Both the position numbers and the translations under genes were made by a program. Below the pieces are notes generated by a model that had not been told where the DNA came from, searched no databases, and saw only the letters and a program-made list of their open reading frames with translations. Positions 38,393-48,247 of a stretch of DNA of 64,000 nucleotides are shown piece by piece. The first letter of the stretch is position 1, and each line of letters starts with the position of its first letter. This stretch comes from Photobacterium profundum SS9 (GTDB lineage: Bacteria > Pseudomonadota > Gammaproteobacteria > Enterobacterales > Vibrionaceae): assembly GCF_000196255.1 (NCBI RefSeq), contig NC_006370.1, positions 1,518,187 through 1,582,186 on the forward strand, given 5' to 3'.

Positions 38393-38641
38393 TTATGCAG
38401 CACAAGGCTTATCGTCCACTTCTTTCATTATATGCAGTTCAAAGGCGAGGGCTTCCCCTTTGGTCGAAAACGTTTTACGAATGCGTTTACCAGTTGAGTA
38501 ACTGGTTCTGAAAGATAAGAAAGGGCCACTAAATGTACATTGAGTAACGCAGTATAAAGCTTTTTCAGATTTCACCCTTTGGGCTGAGGCTATTTTCCAC
38601 CTAACTACGTTAGAAATCTTATGATTAGAACCACTAGTCAC
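38393..38641 (-). CDS. Small AP2-like DNA-binding protein candidate
   Basis: This 82-residue basic protein contains FLSFRTSYSTGKRIRKTFSTKGEALAFE, a strand-strand-helix pattern like the AP2-type or arm-binding domain of phage integrases. No catalytic part is attached. It could be an orphan regulator or relic of an element. The ribosome site is unclear. Confidence 0.5.
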   Translation of the reverse strand: MTSGSNHKISNVVRWKIASAQRVKSEKALYCVTQCTFSGPFLSFRTSYSTGKRIRKTFSTKGEALAFELHIMKEVDDKPCAA

Positions 38642-38724
38642 TGCAATTTCTACCTTGTTATCTGAAAAAATAGCTCTCAGCAGGCCGATTTTTGAAACGT
38701 CAACACCCCCTAGTTCTCAATCAA

Positions 38725-39576
38725 TTAAAGCAATGAAGCTAGGTGAGTTGAAAATTCTGGTGTACGCAGGTACCCATATGATTTGTGTTCATTATTAGGG
38801 TAATCATTGCATACCATTACATCTTTAACTTTTATCGAGAAGCTATTAGCAGAGTAATCATCAGCCAGATGGGAATCTAGGCAAACAAAATCTTGCGGGT
38901 CTGAAAAGTTTGTCCAACTGCCTCTAACACAAGATGGTGTTCTTAAGTTTTTATGGTTCCCTATGGCATTTCCTTTTACGACGGTTAAACCAAGAGGAGA
39001 GCCCATCGTTATGAAATGATCTAAGACAAAACCTTGATGCTCTTTATCTCGACCTAGTTCTCTTAATACTTCGTATGCCACTATCGTCCCCATAGAATGA
39101 GATATTAATATAATCTCATCATGTTGGTGCTCGATAAGAAGGTCTTTTAACCTATCATTAGTTTGGTTTCGTCTGTTGCTATTTGAATAATACTCACCTA
39201 GATCACCTAAAAGTTTCTTAGATACTGAGCGAGCAAGTTTTGATAATAAATCACTGTGTTTTTCAAGCTCGTCGATAGGTGTATCAAGCCAGTTTTCAGA
39301 TATGCTTCTTAATCGGTCAAACATTCCTTTTTTGTATGGCTTTATGGCACCTTGCTTTGCTTCAACATAAACCTCTTTATTTTCTGTGTAAGTAACAGGA
39401 CCAACTTCCGCATAGTAAATATTTGCGTAGTAGGCCATATGGATATCGATGTGCTCTAATTCTGTAATAGTGTTTTTTTTAAGTCCTTCTTTTATAGATT
39501 GTTTCCACCATTGATTTAATGTGGTTGGTTCCGGTTTGTTAGCTCTTCCGTGTATGCATATTATTACTTTAGACAT
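38725..39576 (-). CDS. Alpha/beta hydrolase
   Basis: This 283-residue protein begins VIICIHGRANKPEP (oxyanion-type HG) and has the nucleophile elbow ISHSMGT at about 159-165. His residues occur late (HKSYGYL, STHLASLL). It looks cytoplasmic as there is no signal peptide. The substrate is unknown. It is on the opposite strand from the lipase gene 520 bp away. Confidence 0.75.
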   Translation of the reverse strand: MSKVIICIHGRANKPEPTTLNQWWKQSIKEGLKKNTITELEHIDIHMAYYANIYYAEVGPVTYTENKEVYVEAKQGAIKPYKKGMFDRLRSISENWLDTPIDELEKHSDLLSKLARSVSKKLLGDLGEYYSNSNRRNQTNDRLKDLLIEHQHDEIILISHSMGTIVAYEVLRELGRDKEHQGFVLDHFITMGSPLGLTVVKGNAIGNHKNLRTPSCVRGSWTNFSDPQDFVCLDSHLADDYSANSFSIKVKDVMVCNDYPNNEHKSYGYLRTPEFSTHLASLL

Positions 39577-40097
39577 GATCTATACCCTCGAATAGACATA
39601 AATTAAGCGCTTTTTGCTATGAAGTGGATATATTGTTTGATGGTGAGCATCAATGTATTAAATGTAGTACATTAATGTTCGGTAAGGCCTACACATTCAT
39701 TGACCTATATCATGATGTATCGGGTTATTTTTCGGGCTAACTGTAGGTTTTTAATCTTTAATCTGTCGTTTTACAACATCAGCTTGATTGAAACGACAGC
39801 CATAAAAAAGCAGATCATGATGAGCTGCTATTATTTATAATCACTTGTAGAAAAGTCATTTGCGCCAACGAGCAATCCATCCTCTATCTGTTTGTTTTCT
39901 AACGGCCATAATTAAAAATAATCCTAAGAACTTGATGTAAATCGCATGTTCATCATGTCTCATATCTTATTCAAGAGTTGCAGCCTAAAATATTTAATAA
40001 ATTTGACCTGAAATATACCGCTCATCAATCGTATATCTCTGTATATGGGCTAAAAGTTTAACCGTAAATTTATTATGTCATTCTTAGGGGGAAGGGT
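39577..40097. other. Intergenic region, divergent promoters
   Basis: This 521-bp stretch lies between two divergent hydrolase genes. It is AT-rich and holds no ORF or repeat of note. A weak hairpin near 39810-39830 is not convincing. Promoters of both flanking genes must lie here. Confidence 0.3.
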
Positions 40098-40828
40098 ATG
40101 AAGAAGTTTAATCATAAGTCGAAAGCATTTAGTAAGGTAAATTTGTCGTACTTGTCGCACTGTTCAAATCTAGTCTATGAAAATAAGGGAAAGATATCGA
40201 AAGAATTGGAGAATCTAAATTTTGATACTTCAAGAGATAACTTCTTTTTCTCTGATAGTGATACTCATACACAAGCTTTTGTGGCTGGTGATACGAAAAA
40301 AATTATTATTTCGTTCCGAGGTACAGAAGGGAAAATAGCAGACTGGGTTACTGATATAAAAGTATTTAAAGAAACGTGGACTGAAGCAAATCCGTTAGGG
40401 GATGTTCATAATGGCTTCAATAGTGCTTTAAGTTCGATTTGGAATGATGTGTTTGACGAGATAAATACGCTTAGAACAAACAACCAAACAATATGGTTAA
40501 CAGGGCACAGTTTAGGTGGCGCACTGGCCACATTGGCTGCTGCTACATTTGAGCTTCAACAACCTCATGTTGGTATAAATGGCGTATATACGTTTGGGCA
40601 ACCTAGAATTGCGAATCACAAATTTTCAAGAAACTATAACGAAATACTTAAAACGCGTACGTTTAGGTGTGTTAATAACAACGATGTCGTGACTCGAGTT
40701 CCCCCACAAATATTTGGTTATAGCCATAGGTATCTACACAAAATGGTTACAAATTAACCAATCGGCCAAGAGAAGGGAACTGATCTAAGGATCAACGATC
40801 AAGAGAGTTAACTTTCATTTCATTAGTA

Positions 40829-41308
40829 TTGACGATGACTCTTTTTGAACAACATCAATTACCCTGTATCCTTGAATCAAGATTATCTAAGCGTTATCAG
40901 ACCCTTATAATGGAACACATGACAGTTAATTCTAGCAATGCACCAGGTGTAAAATCTCTTCGCCACCACACACAATCATGGGCATCGACACAAGCAACAT
41001 GGCGTTTTTATCATAATGAGGATGTGACTTTTCCTATGCTAAGTGGCCCGATGCTGGGACTTGCTCGTTCTGGTGTGAAAGAAAGTCAAAGTCGATATGT
41101 ATTAATGGCTCATGATTGGTGCCATATCAATTTCGCTAAACATCATAGTAAGTTAGATAAAACTAAGATGTCACACGCTCTCGATGTTGGCTACGAACTG
41201 CAAGCGTCTTTATTGGTAGACGCAAATACTGGCGCACCCATTGCTCCAGCAGGTAACTTCTCAATAAGCCGAGGCAGGGTGGGCTTTCTGGAGCACCAGA
41301 GAGCCTAA
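40829..41308 (+). pseudogene. Truncated extra copy of the IS4 transposase N-terminus
   Basis: The first 142 codons match those at 41636 and then run into the IS66-like end (SISRGRVGFLEHQ). It arose from the 807-bp duplication and has no catalytic C-terminus. Confidence 0.85.
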
Positions 41309-41530
41309 AGATGGGATTACATTACTTTGAGAAATTCGGTCGTTGAGATATTTCCAGAAGGAAACCCCTAATTTTCCGCACGTTTTTTTCAGGCTGGAAA
41401 AGGTATCTCGGCATTGTCGGCCAAGATCACTACGAGTACCTCCACTGACTTTGCGCCGCTTGACCTGCTCTCTTAGATCATTTTCGCTTCCATTTGTATG
41501 GATTGGAATTTCTGGTCGTTCCAATACCAG
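41254..41530 (-). mobile_element. Truncated end of the IS66-like element (duplicate)
   Basis: This 277-bp fragment is a copy of the left end of the element at 42061. It includes the terminal codons of its transposase and is cut at the tandem duplication junction. Confidence 0.85.
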
Positions 41531-42060
41531 CCATAGGTATCTACACAAAATGGTTACGAATTAACCAATCGGCCAAGAGAAGGGAACTGATCTAAGGATC
41601 AACGATCAAGAGAGTTAACTTTCATTTCATTAGTATTGACGATGACTCTTTTTGAACAACATCAATTACCCTGTATCCTTGAATCAAGATTATCTAAGCG
41701 TTATCAGACCCTTATAATGGAACACATGACAGTTAATTCTAGCAATGCACCAGGTGTAAAATCTCTTCGCCACCACACACAATCATGGGCATCGACACAA
41801 GCAACATGGCGTTTTTATCATAATGAGGATGTGACTTTTCCTATGCTAAGTGGCCCGATGCTGGGTCTTGCTCGTTCTGGTGTGAAAGAAAGTCAAAGTC
41901 GATATGTATTAATGGCTCATGATTGGTGCCATATCAATTTCGCTAAACATCATAGTAAGTTAGATAAAACTAAGATGTCACACGCTCTCGATGTTGGCTA
42001 CGAACTGCAAGCGTCTTTATTGGTAGACGCAAATACTGGCGCACCCATTGCTCCAGCAGG

Positions 42061-43823
42061 TAACTTCTCAATAAGCCGAGGCAGGGTGGGCTTTCTGGAG
42101 CACCAGAGAGCCTAAAGATGGGATTACATTACTTTGAGAAATTCGGTCGTTGAGATATTTCCAGAAGGAAACCCCTAATTTTCGGCACGTTTTTTTCAGG
42201 CTGGAAAAGGTATCTCGGCATTGTCGGCCAAGATCACTACGAGTACCTCCACTGACTTTGCGCCGCTTGACCTGCTCCCTTAGATCATTTTCGCTTCCAT
42301 TTGTATGGATTGGAATTTCTGGTCGTTCCAATACCAGCAATAAGCTTGATTTTAATTTGTTTAACCGCTTTAGTTGCTGATTAAGGAGCTCATAGCGGGT
42401 TTTCTGAGTAAATAGCCGATCGAACTCCTTCGACAGAGCTGATTTCTTCGTGTCGCAAGGCTGTTTCTTGTATTCTTTCAGCTCCTTGTAGAACGACCAA
42501 ATCTCATCACGTACTTGTGCGATGTCTTCTCGATGTCCCTCATTCAACGGAATAAGCTTGTGGACCAACCGCTCCGCATGTACCCAGCACAAACCATGTT
42601 GTAGAACCTTAAACTGTCCAGCACCATCACTGATCACAGCGAGTTTACCCAAAGCTTCATTCTCTGACGCGCAACCCAATAGGGCACCTTCAGTCGCTAT
42701 TTGAATATGCCTTTTTACGACAATACCCAGCTGAACTAGATGAGCAGACCATTCCTCCTCACATCCAAAGTTGGTCACTGGTGTGTTTGCTAACAATGCT
42801 AACTGGGGAGCAGGGAGTTTATTTGTCGCCATATAGTTTAGTGCGCAGGTGTTCACCTGATAACCCTTGTTTCCAGCCCGAAGGAGTGACAGGAAGTTGA
42901 TCCGATTTTTTCGGTCTGAACTTTGAAACCAAGCAAACCACTCATTGCCTATGTGGGTGACAAAACCGTTCTTGCCCTGATGCCTAGCTCCGGTGTCATC
43001 TGTTGTGATATAGCCAGTGCTTTGCAGGCCTGCAGCCAGAAGTTCGGCTTTTTCTTCATGCAAATCATCATGATTTTCGGTCAATAAGCGATTTAATTGG
43101 CCACTGGAAATATCGATACCCCATTCTCTAAGTTGTTCCAACAACAGAGGCTGAGTGACCTGACATTGATGATACTGATAGAGGATGTAGCTTCTTAGTC
43201 GAGTGCCAAAGTGTTGGCCTGCTAGTCCATTAGGCAAGGTAGCGGTAACCGTCGAACCATCAGGTAATAGATAGCAAGCTAAGCGATAACGTACATTGCA
43301 CGACTGTATCTCTAACTCTTGGACGACAAAATCTCGGTAGCCCTTGAATCGTGCCCCGATAGGTAAAGGTTGTTCTGGCTGGACAATGTTATCCTGATGA
43401 ATGGTCAGCGTTTGATTTTTGCTACGCTTGGTAGAGCCGGACCGTTTGTTATCAGTCGAGCCTTGGTCTGACTTTTCATCGGTATTTGTGTCGAGTTTAC
43501 TCGGCTTGAACTTGGGCCGTTTTTTCTGCCCTTTTAGTACGTTGATCTCGTCTTTAAGGAGGGTGATTTCTTCTTGTTGGCGCTCAACCGTATCGGAAAG
43601 CTGCTCAATGATCCCAATTAAGCCTTTTACCAAAGGGGTTTGCTCTGACTCTGGAATGTCTGGGAGATTAATTTTCATTGAGACAAAAGGCTCTACGTGG
43701 TTAGAGGCTACTATTTTGAAGGTTTGAAAGGATCAATCAAGCCGATCTTAGAGATCCTAACATTAATTTTAAAAACACTATCAGGATCACTCTTCGCTTA
43801 TGCCCCGACTTATTGAGAAGTTA
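42061..43823 (-). mobile_element. IS66-like insertion sequence inside the IS4 element
   Basis: This 1763-bp element has inverted ends TAACTTCTCAATAAG and CTTATTGAGAAGTTA. The sequence CTCCAGCAGG is duplicated at 42051-42060 and 43824-43833. It holds one transposase gene. The duplication of ten bases differs from the eight usual in IS66. Confidence 0.88.
42068..43678 (-). CDS. IS66-family-like transposase
   Basis: This 536-residue protein has an N-terminal coiled coil (VERQQEEITLLKDEINVLKG, about 32-51), a basic linker, and a DDE core with YITTDDTGARHQ, VISDGAGQF and IHTNGSENDLREQVKRRKVSGG. The last motif is characteristic of IS66-type TnpC. No accessory tnpA or tnpB gene is present, so this is a short single-gene type. 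The frame is intact. Confidence 0.85.
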   Translation of the reverse strand: MKINLPDIPESEQTPLVKGLIGIIEQLSDTVERQQEEITLLKDEINVLKGQKKRPKFKPSKLDTNTDEKSDQGSTDNKRSGSTKRSKNQTLTIHQDNIVQPEQPLPIGARFKGYRDFVVQELEIQSCNVRYRLACYLLPDGSTVTATLPNGLAGQHFGTRLRSYILYQYHQCQVTQPLLLEQLREWGIDISSGQLNRLLTENHDDLHEEKAELLAAGLQSTGYITTDDTGARHQGKNGFVTHIGNEWFAWFQSSDRKNRINFLSLLRAGNKGYQVNTCALNYMATNKLPAPQLALLANTPVTNFGCEEEWSAHLVQLGIVVKRHIQIATEGALLGCASENEALGKLAVISDGAGQFKVLQHGLCWVHAERLVHKLIPLNEGHREDIAQVRDEIWSFYKELKEYKKQPCDTKKSALSKEFDRLFTQKTRYELLNQQLKRLNKLKSSLLLVLERPEIPIHTNGSENDLREQVKRRKVSGGTRSDLGRQCRDTFSSLKKTCRKLGVSFWKYLNDRISQSNVIPSLGSLVLQKAHPASAY

Positions 43824-45020
43824 CTCCAGCAGGTCTTAACTTACTGACAAGCAACGGTATTTATCAATGCCGAAGCCAAGAGTTACAACCCAAGCAAAGT
43901 CACCTAGATTCACTCTTTGACAGCATTCATTGGCAAGAACAATTACATTTAGACAAGCCCCTGGTGCATGTTGTTGATAGAGAAGCAGATTCAGCGAAAG
44001 ACTTAAGACGTTTAGGCTCAGTTCACTGGCTAACTCGAACTAAAAAAGGCTCAACGTTCCGTCACGAAGGTCAGTTTAAAACGGCTGAAATCATCAGTCG
44101 AACAATCTCCCCAGACTTGAAAGGTGTTATTTCTCTTCGAGGTAAAGAGGGCTATTTGTTTGTTGGTGAAACGACTGTTGAGTTACACCGGAAATCAGAA
44201 AAGCTCGCGTCAGCGGCGCCCACCTGTCGCTTTGTTATGAGCCTGGTCACGGATGATGAAGGTAAAGAGCTAGCAAGATGGTATCTGCTGTCTAACGTGT
44301 TGGATGTTGATGCAACAGAGATTGCAACGTGGTATTGCCATCGCTGGAATATTGAATCTTGGTTTAAGTTATTGAAGTCAGATGGTCATCAGTTAGAAAA
44401 ATGGCAGCAAACTACTGCGGAGTCAATATTAAAGCGTCTGATCACAGCCAGTGTTGCAACGACGTTGATATTTAAGCTTTATTCGGACAGCTCGGATGAA
44501 GCTAATGAATTTAAAGGTTTTTTGGTTAAGCTGAGTGGTCGTTTAACTAAGCGAACAAAGCCTGTCACTCAGCCATCACTGCTTGCGGGACTATGGGTTT
44601 TCCTACAAATGTGTGAAGTACTAGATACCTACACCATGGATGAGATAAACGCGATGAGGCAAATAGCCAGTTCGTTTTTTGCTCAATCTGTGTAGATACC
44701 TATGGTTATAGCCATGTTGGGAAGTTAATGTATTTTGATCGGGATGGGAAAATTCATAGTGACGGAAGTTTGTCTTGGTGGGCTAGATTTTGGGATCGCC
44801 TCGAAGGTAGATATGATGATGTTTTTGATTTAATGCCTGATGGAGTCGGTGATCATGGTATGGATAAGTATAAGGAATTGTCGGAAGAAACATATAACAA
44901 GCACAATTAACTCGGACATTTTTCCGCAGTGTTGATATACGTAATTTTAGCGTGATGGGCATAGGTTTTATTCTCCTATGGCATTTATGGGAGGATATAA
45001 ACCTGTTTACTTCTTACTAG

Positions 45021-45200
45021 CAAGTCCCCTATAAAGGTATCAAGTTGACGCGTTTTACTGGCATAGCCATTGGTCAGGTCAACAAGATGCTGCACGACGG
45101 CAAACTCCCTCAACGTCGTAAAACACCGGGCAAGCCAAAAGAGAAGCCGCTCATCAATATGATCGCTCTTATGAAAGAAGCGGATTCATTAGCTTTCTAA
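45021..45200 (+). pseudogene. P2-like Cox/regulatory protein fragment
   Basis: A plus frame reads LTRFTGIAIGQVNKMLHDGKLP and then RRKTPGKPKEKPLINM, ending at 45200. This is the HTH pattern of P2-type Cox/excisionase-like regulators (TGI-x-GQV). It lacks a proper start: a stop lies just upstream and only a TTG at 45045 is available. It stands directly before a CII-like fragment, the order found in P2-type prophages. Confidence 0.6.
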
Positions 45201-45240
45201 GTGAGTCATTTGAATATAGCAATAGGGATGGGAGTTCACT

Positions 45241-45513
45241 ATGTCTGCAAATGAATGTCCAAAACACACCGCGTTCACAAACGCATGTTCTGCATTTAGT
45301 AATGCACACACCATTAAGCATTTGGCTGCAAAGTTCGGGTTAGATGCGCAAATGCAGTGCAACAAGCTAGATGCCAGCAAAACCCACAAGCTGTTTGTAG
45401 AAGAATTACTGTTACTCACCAAAGCAACCTACAACCCAGTAACGGGGAAAATGGATACCGGCTTGCGTTTAAAGCCCTGCAGCTTTCAGGTTAAACTCGG
45501 TTTTCATCCGTAA
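45241..45513 (+). pseudogene. Phage CII-like regulator, truncated
   Basis: This 90-residue frame starts after GGGAG and contains HTIKHLAAKFGLDAQMQCNKLDASKTHKLFVEEL, the N-terminal HTH of phage regulatory CII proteins of P2-like phages, followed by LLLTKATYNP. Full-length members are about twice this size. The homology ends near KMDTGLRLKP, after which the frame enters the convergent gene. It is a remnant of a prophage early region. Confidence 0.7.
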
Positions 45514-45795
45514 TGAGGTAGATTTTACGCATATGGCATAGTGCCCTTTTCGTTCTTTTATTTTTCTAAGGATCATGCTGCGAACTTCTTTCGCTAACCA
45601 CTTAGCTGGATTTGCACCAATGGGCATAGGTCTAGGTACTAAATCCATTACATCAGAACATTTCTTGGATTCAGACAATAACTTATATGTAAGATTAAAC
45701 ATCTCATCATTTACTGGCCAGTAATTAGCTTGAGGGCCATAAATTGTAACTAGAAAGATTCGTAAATTATACTTTTCTGCAACCGTTAGACTCAT
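45469..45795 (-). CDS. Hypothetical protein
   Basis: This 108-residue protein starts MSLTVAEKYNLRIFLVTIYGPQ and has a basic C-terminal half (KEVRSMILRKIKERKGHYAIC). No signal peptide or known family is seen. It follows the secreted protein gene with one base between, so the two are likely an operon. It overlaps the CII relic by 45 bp tail to tail. Confidence 0.5.
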   Translation of the reverse strand: MSLTVAEKYNLRIFLVTIYGPQANYWPVNDEMFNLTYKLLSESKKCSDVMDLVPRPMPIGANPAKWLAKEVRSMILRKIKERKGHYAICVKSTSLRMKTEFNLKAAGL

Positions 45796-45796
45796 C

Positions 45797-46297
45797 TTAT
45801 TTACTCATAATAGAATTAAAAACATTTTGATAATTAGCTTCCAAACCATTGATGTGTACATGATGAATTTGAGAGCCTCCTATAATAAAAACATTACCTT
45901 GTTTATATTCGTCAGAATAAGCACCAAAAACTGTTATTTGATTTAATTTTTTCACATCTGTGTTGTCATTTTTAATTCCAAATGAATTTGATAATTCAGA
46001 TGAAATTAAACTCAACCATTCGGGCAGCTGTTTCCTTTTTTCAAGTAAGAACAACGATTGAAAAAAGTCCACTTCAACGCCGGTCAAATCAACGGGATGA
46101 TAATACTTTGCCGCATCAACTAACTCATGTGAAAAATACCAATCGTCATACTTAAATATGAGTAAATTGCCGGAATGCACTAGAGATTTTGGTGCATCAT
46201 AGTTTATTTGGAGGCTTTTCGACAAATGTAATTGACTATCACTAGCAAAAGATAAGCATGGCAACATCAAGCAAATGATTAAAATAAGTTTTTTCAT
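45797..46297 (-). CDS. Secreted hypothetical protein
   Basis: This 166-residue protein has a clear signal peptide (MKKLILIICLMLPCLSFA, cleavage likely before SDSQ). The mature domain of about 145 residues contains FKYDDWYFSHELVDAAKYY and FIIGGSQIHHVHINGLE. I do not recognise a family. It is likely periplasmic or exported, and cotranscribed with the next gene. Confidence 0.6.
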   Translation of the reverse strand: MKKLILIICLMLPCLSFASDSQLHLSKSLQINYDAPKSLVHSGNLLIFKYDDWYFSHELVDAAKYYHPVDLTGVEVDFFQSLFLLEKRKQLPEWLSLISSELSNSFGIKNDNTDVKKLNQITVFGAYSDEYKQGNVFIIGGSQIHHVHINGLEANYQNVFNSIMSK

Positions 46298-46529
46298 TCT
46301 TGATTCATCAATAGTAAAGATACTTAACTCTATTAAAATTTATTTATTTACCCAACACAAATATGAATTTTAAAACAAATAATGCGATAGAAAGCAAGAG
46401 ACCATGTAACAATCCATTTTGATACTTTCACACTAACAGCTTCAACACAAAGTTACATTTTCGAGTTAATATTATATTCAACGAACTTATTTTTATAATG
46501 TCTATGCTGAGTGCATAGGCAATAAACGA

Positions 46530-46557
46530 AAAAAAGCCCCCTTGCAAGAAGGGGGCA
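46530..46557 (-). terminator. Terminator of the pst operon
   Basis: GCCCCCTT pairs with AAGGGGGC around a short GCAAG-type loop. On the minus strand a run of T follows, ending the transcript after pstB. Confidence 0.85.
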
Positions 46558-46583
46558 ATAAATACCATCGCTATTATTATTCT

Positions 46584-47333
46584 TTAACCGAAATCACCGT
46601 TTACGTAACCACGAGTACGATCGTCGCGTGGATTGCTAAACAGTGCGTGGGTATCGTCGTGTTCAACCAATTCACCCATTAGGAAGAATGCAGTTCGGTC
46701 TGAAATACGACGTGCTTGCTGCATAGAGTGCGTAACGATAACAATGGTGAAATCTTTCTTAAGAGATTCCATCAAATCTTCAATCTTCTTGGTTGCAATA
46801 GGATCTAGTGCTGATGTTGGTTCATCCATAAGGATAACTTCTGGCTCCATTGCGATAGTACGGGCAATACACAAACGCTGTTGCTGACCACCAGAAAGAC
46901 TGAATGCATGCGACTTAAGACGATCTTTTACTTCATCCCACAGTGCTGCGCCGCGTAGTGATTGTTCTACTACGCCATCTAATACTTTTTTATCTTTAAT
47001 GCCTTGAGCACGCAAACCATAAGCCACGTTCTCGTAGATGCTCATTGGGAATGGGTTTGGTTTCTGAAAAACCATACCAACCTTAATACGAAGCTGCGCG
47101 ACATCAATGTTGCCATATACATCTTCGCCATCCATTGACAGTAAACCGTCGATTTTAACGCCTTCAATAAGGTCGTTCATACGGTTAAGACAACGAAGTA
47201 GGGTAGATTTACCACAACCCGAAGGACCAATTAACGCCGTAACCTGACGGTTTGGAATAGGTAGACAGATTTGCTTAAGAGCCTGATTTTCGCCGTAGAA
47301 TAGGTTTAGGTTATCAATATTAAATTTGTTCAT
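46584..47333 (-). CDS. pstB: Phosphate ABC transporter ATP-binding protein
   Basis: This 249-residue ATPase has Walker [10 protein letters not shown], signature [19 protein letters not shown], and Walker [14 protein letters not shown]. It powers the PstSCAB high-affinity phosphate importer. ATG 47333 (MNKFNID) has GAGGA upstream; in-frame ATGs at 47339 and 47348 also exist. It is the last gene of the operon. No phoU gene follows. Confidence 0.96.
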   Translation of the reverse strand: MNKFNIDNLNLFYGENQALKQICLPIPNRQVTALIGPSGCGKSTLLRCLNRMNDLIEGVKIDGLLSMDGEDVYGNIDVAQLRIKVGMVFQKPNPFPMSIYENVAYGLRAQGIKDKKVLDGVVEQSLRGAALWDEVKDRLKSHAFSLSGGQQQRLCIARTIAMEPEVILMDEPTSALDPIATKKIEDLMESLKKDFTIVIVTHSMQQARRISDRTAFFLMGELVEHDDTHALFSNPRDDRTRGYVNGDFG

Positions 47334-47351
47334 CTTCATCTTCCTCAAAAA

Positions 47352-48242
47352 TTAGTAAGTCGCAGTATTAAAGCGGCTAGCAATCAGTTTCGTTAGCATG
47401 TTAATCATCAGAACTATCACAATTAGAACGGTTGCCGTTGCATAGGCTTGTTGCCATTCATGAATGGTGTATAGCTCTTGCGTTAATTTATACAGGTGAA
47501 CTGTTAACGTACGACCCGAGTCAAGAACACTCTCGGGAATACGAGCAACCATACCTGCGGTCATGAATACAGGTGCTGATTCACCGATAACACGACCCAC
47601 GCTGAGGATGATAGAGGTTACGATACCAGGCATAGCGCTAGGTAAGATAAGTCTCCAGATGGTGTAAATTTTAGATGAACCTAGTGCATACGAACCTTCA
47701 CGGTAAGTTTGCGGTACTGCCATTAATGCTTCTTCTGTTGTACGAATAATAACAGGAAGAATCAAAATACTGAGGGTGAGTGCCCCTGATAGAATCGAGT
47801 AACCAAAGCCAAGTATGACAACAAAGAATGTCATACCGAACAGGCCGTAGATAATCGATGGAATACCCGCTAATGATTCAGTACAAAAGCGAATAACCTT
47901 AACCCATTTACTGCCCACTGCTGCGTATTCAGTCAGGTAAATCGCCGTCATGATACCCAGCGGCGCGGCAACAGAAATTGAAGCTGCAACCATGTATAGC
48001 GTGGTAACAATCATTGGCCAAATGCCAGATTCGTCACCAATTGTGGTGTAGTTACTTGAAACAAATGACCAGTCTACAAACGCCAAGCCATTGCTTAAAA
48101 TGTACCAAACAACCCACACAAGGAAACCCACGGTAATACCAGCAGATAACCAAATAACAGCGAGTGAAAGTTTATCTTTTAATAATTGTGACGCTTTGTT
48201 TTTCGTGTTCAGAGACACAGTGCGTTTAATTGTATCTGACAT
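47352..48242 (-). CDS. pstA: Phosphate ABC transporter permease
   Basis: This 296-residue inner-membrane permease has about six helices. The ABC permease EAA-type loop (TEEALMAVPQTYREGSYALGSSKIYTI) is near residue 170. It pairs with PstC as the channel. ATG 48242 has GAGG upstream. The gap to pstB is 18 bp. Confidence 0.95.
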   Translation of the reverse strand: MSDTIKRTVSLNTKNKASQLLKDKLSLAVIWLSAGITVGFLVWVVWYILSNGLAFVDWSFVSSNYTTIGDESGIWPMIVTTLYMVAASISVAAPLGIMTAIYLTEYAAVGSKWVKVIRFCTESLAGIPSIIYGLFGMTFFVVILGFGYSILSGALTLSILILPVIIRTTEEALMAVPQTYREGSYALGSSKIYTIWRLILPSAMPGIVTSIILSVGRVIGESAPVFMTAGMVARIPESVLDSGRTLTVHLYKLTQELYTIHEWQQAYATATVLIVIVLMINMLTKLIASRFNTATY

Positions 48243-48247
48243 AATAA

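Larger units (their letters stand above)
40724..42337 (+). repeat. 807-bp tandem direct duplication inside the IS4 copy
   Basis: Unit 1 (40724-41530) and unit 2 (41531-42337) are nearly identical, differing at only a handful of bases (I saw about four). Each unit contains the last host bases AGCCAT, the left part of the IS4 element, and the first 277 bp of the IS66-like element. Only unit 2 continues into the full IS66-like element. The junction shares the short word AGCCAT. Confidence 0.9.
41636..44695 (+). pseudogene. IS4-family transposase interrupted by the IS66-like element
   Basis: The N-terminal part runs to GAPIAPAG at about 42060. The rest resumes at 43834 with LNLLTSNGIYQ in frame, once the inner element and one copy of the 10-bp duplication are removed. 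The C-terminal part has VDREADSAKDLRRL and the IS4 signature YCHRWNIESWFKLLK, fitting Y-x2-R-x3-E-x6-K. The intact protein would be the DDE transposase of the outer element. It is now disrupted. Confidence 0.88.
40727..44702 (+). mobile_element. IS4-family insertion sequence carrying a second element
   Basis: Inverted ends TAGGTATCTACACA and TGTGTAGATACCTA bound the element. The 12-bp sequence TGGTTATAGCCA is duplicated at 40715-40726 and 44703-44714. Without the inner IS66-like element, its TSD copy and the tandem duplication, the element would be about 1.4 kb with one transposase gene. Confidence 0.88.
40098..44910 (+). pseudogene. Class 3 lipase gene interrupted by nested insertion elements
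   Basis: The N-terminal 210 residues are a class 3 lipase with FRGTEGKIADWVTD, the nucleophile LTGHSLGGALATLAA and a VYTFGQPRI strand. The reading breaks at 40726 inside IFGYSH. It resumes at 44715 with VGKLMYFDRDGKI and ends at 44910. Removing the insertion and one copy of the 12-bp duplication gives a 274-residue protein with no frameshift. The catalytic Ser and Asp are before the break; the later His region (HVGKLMYF) is split. Inactivation is recent in appearance. Confidence 0.9.
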
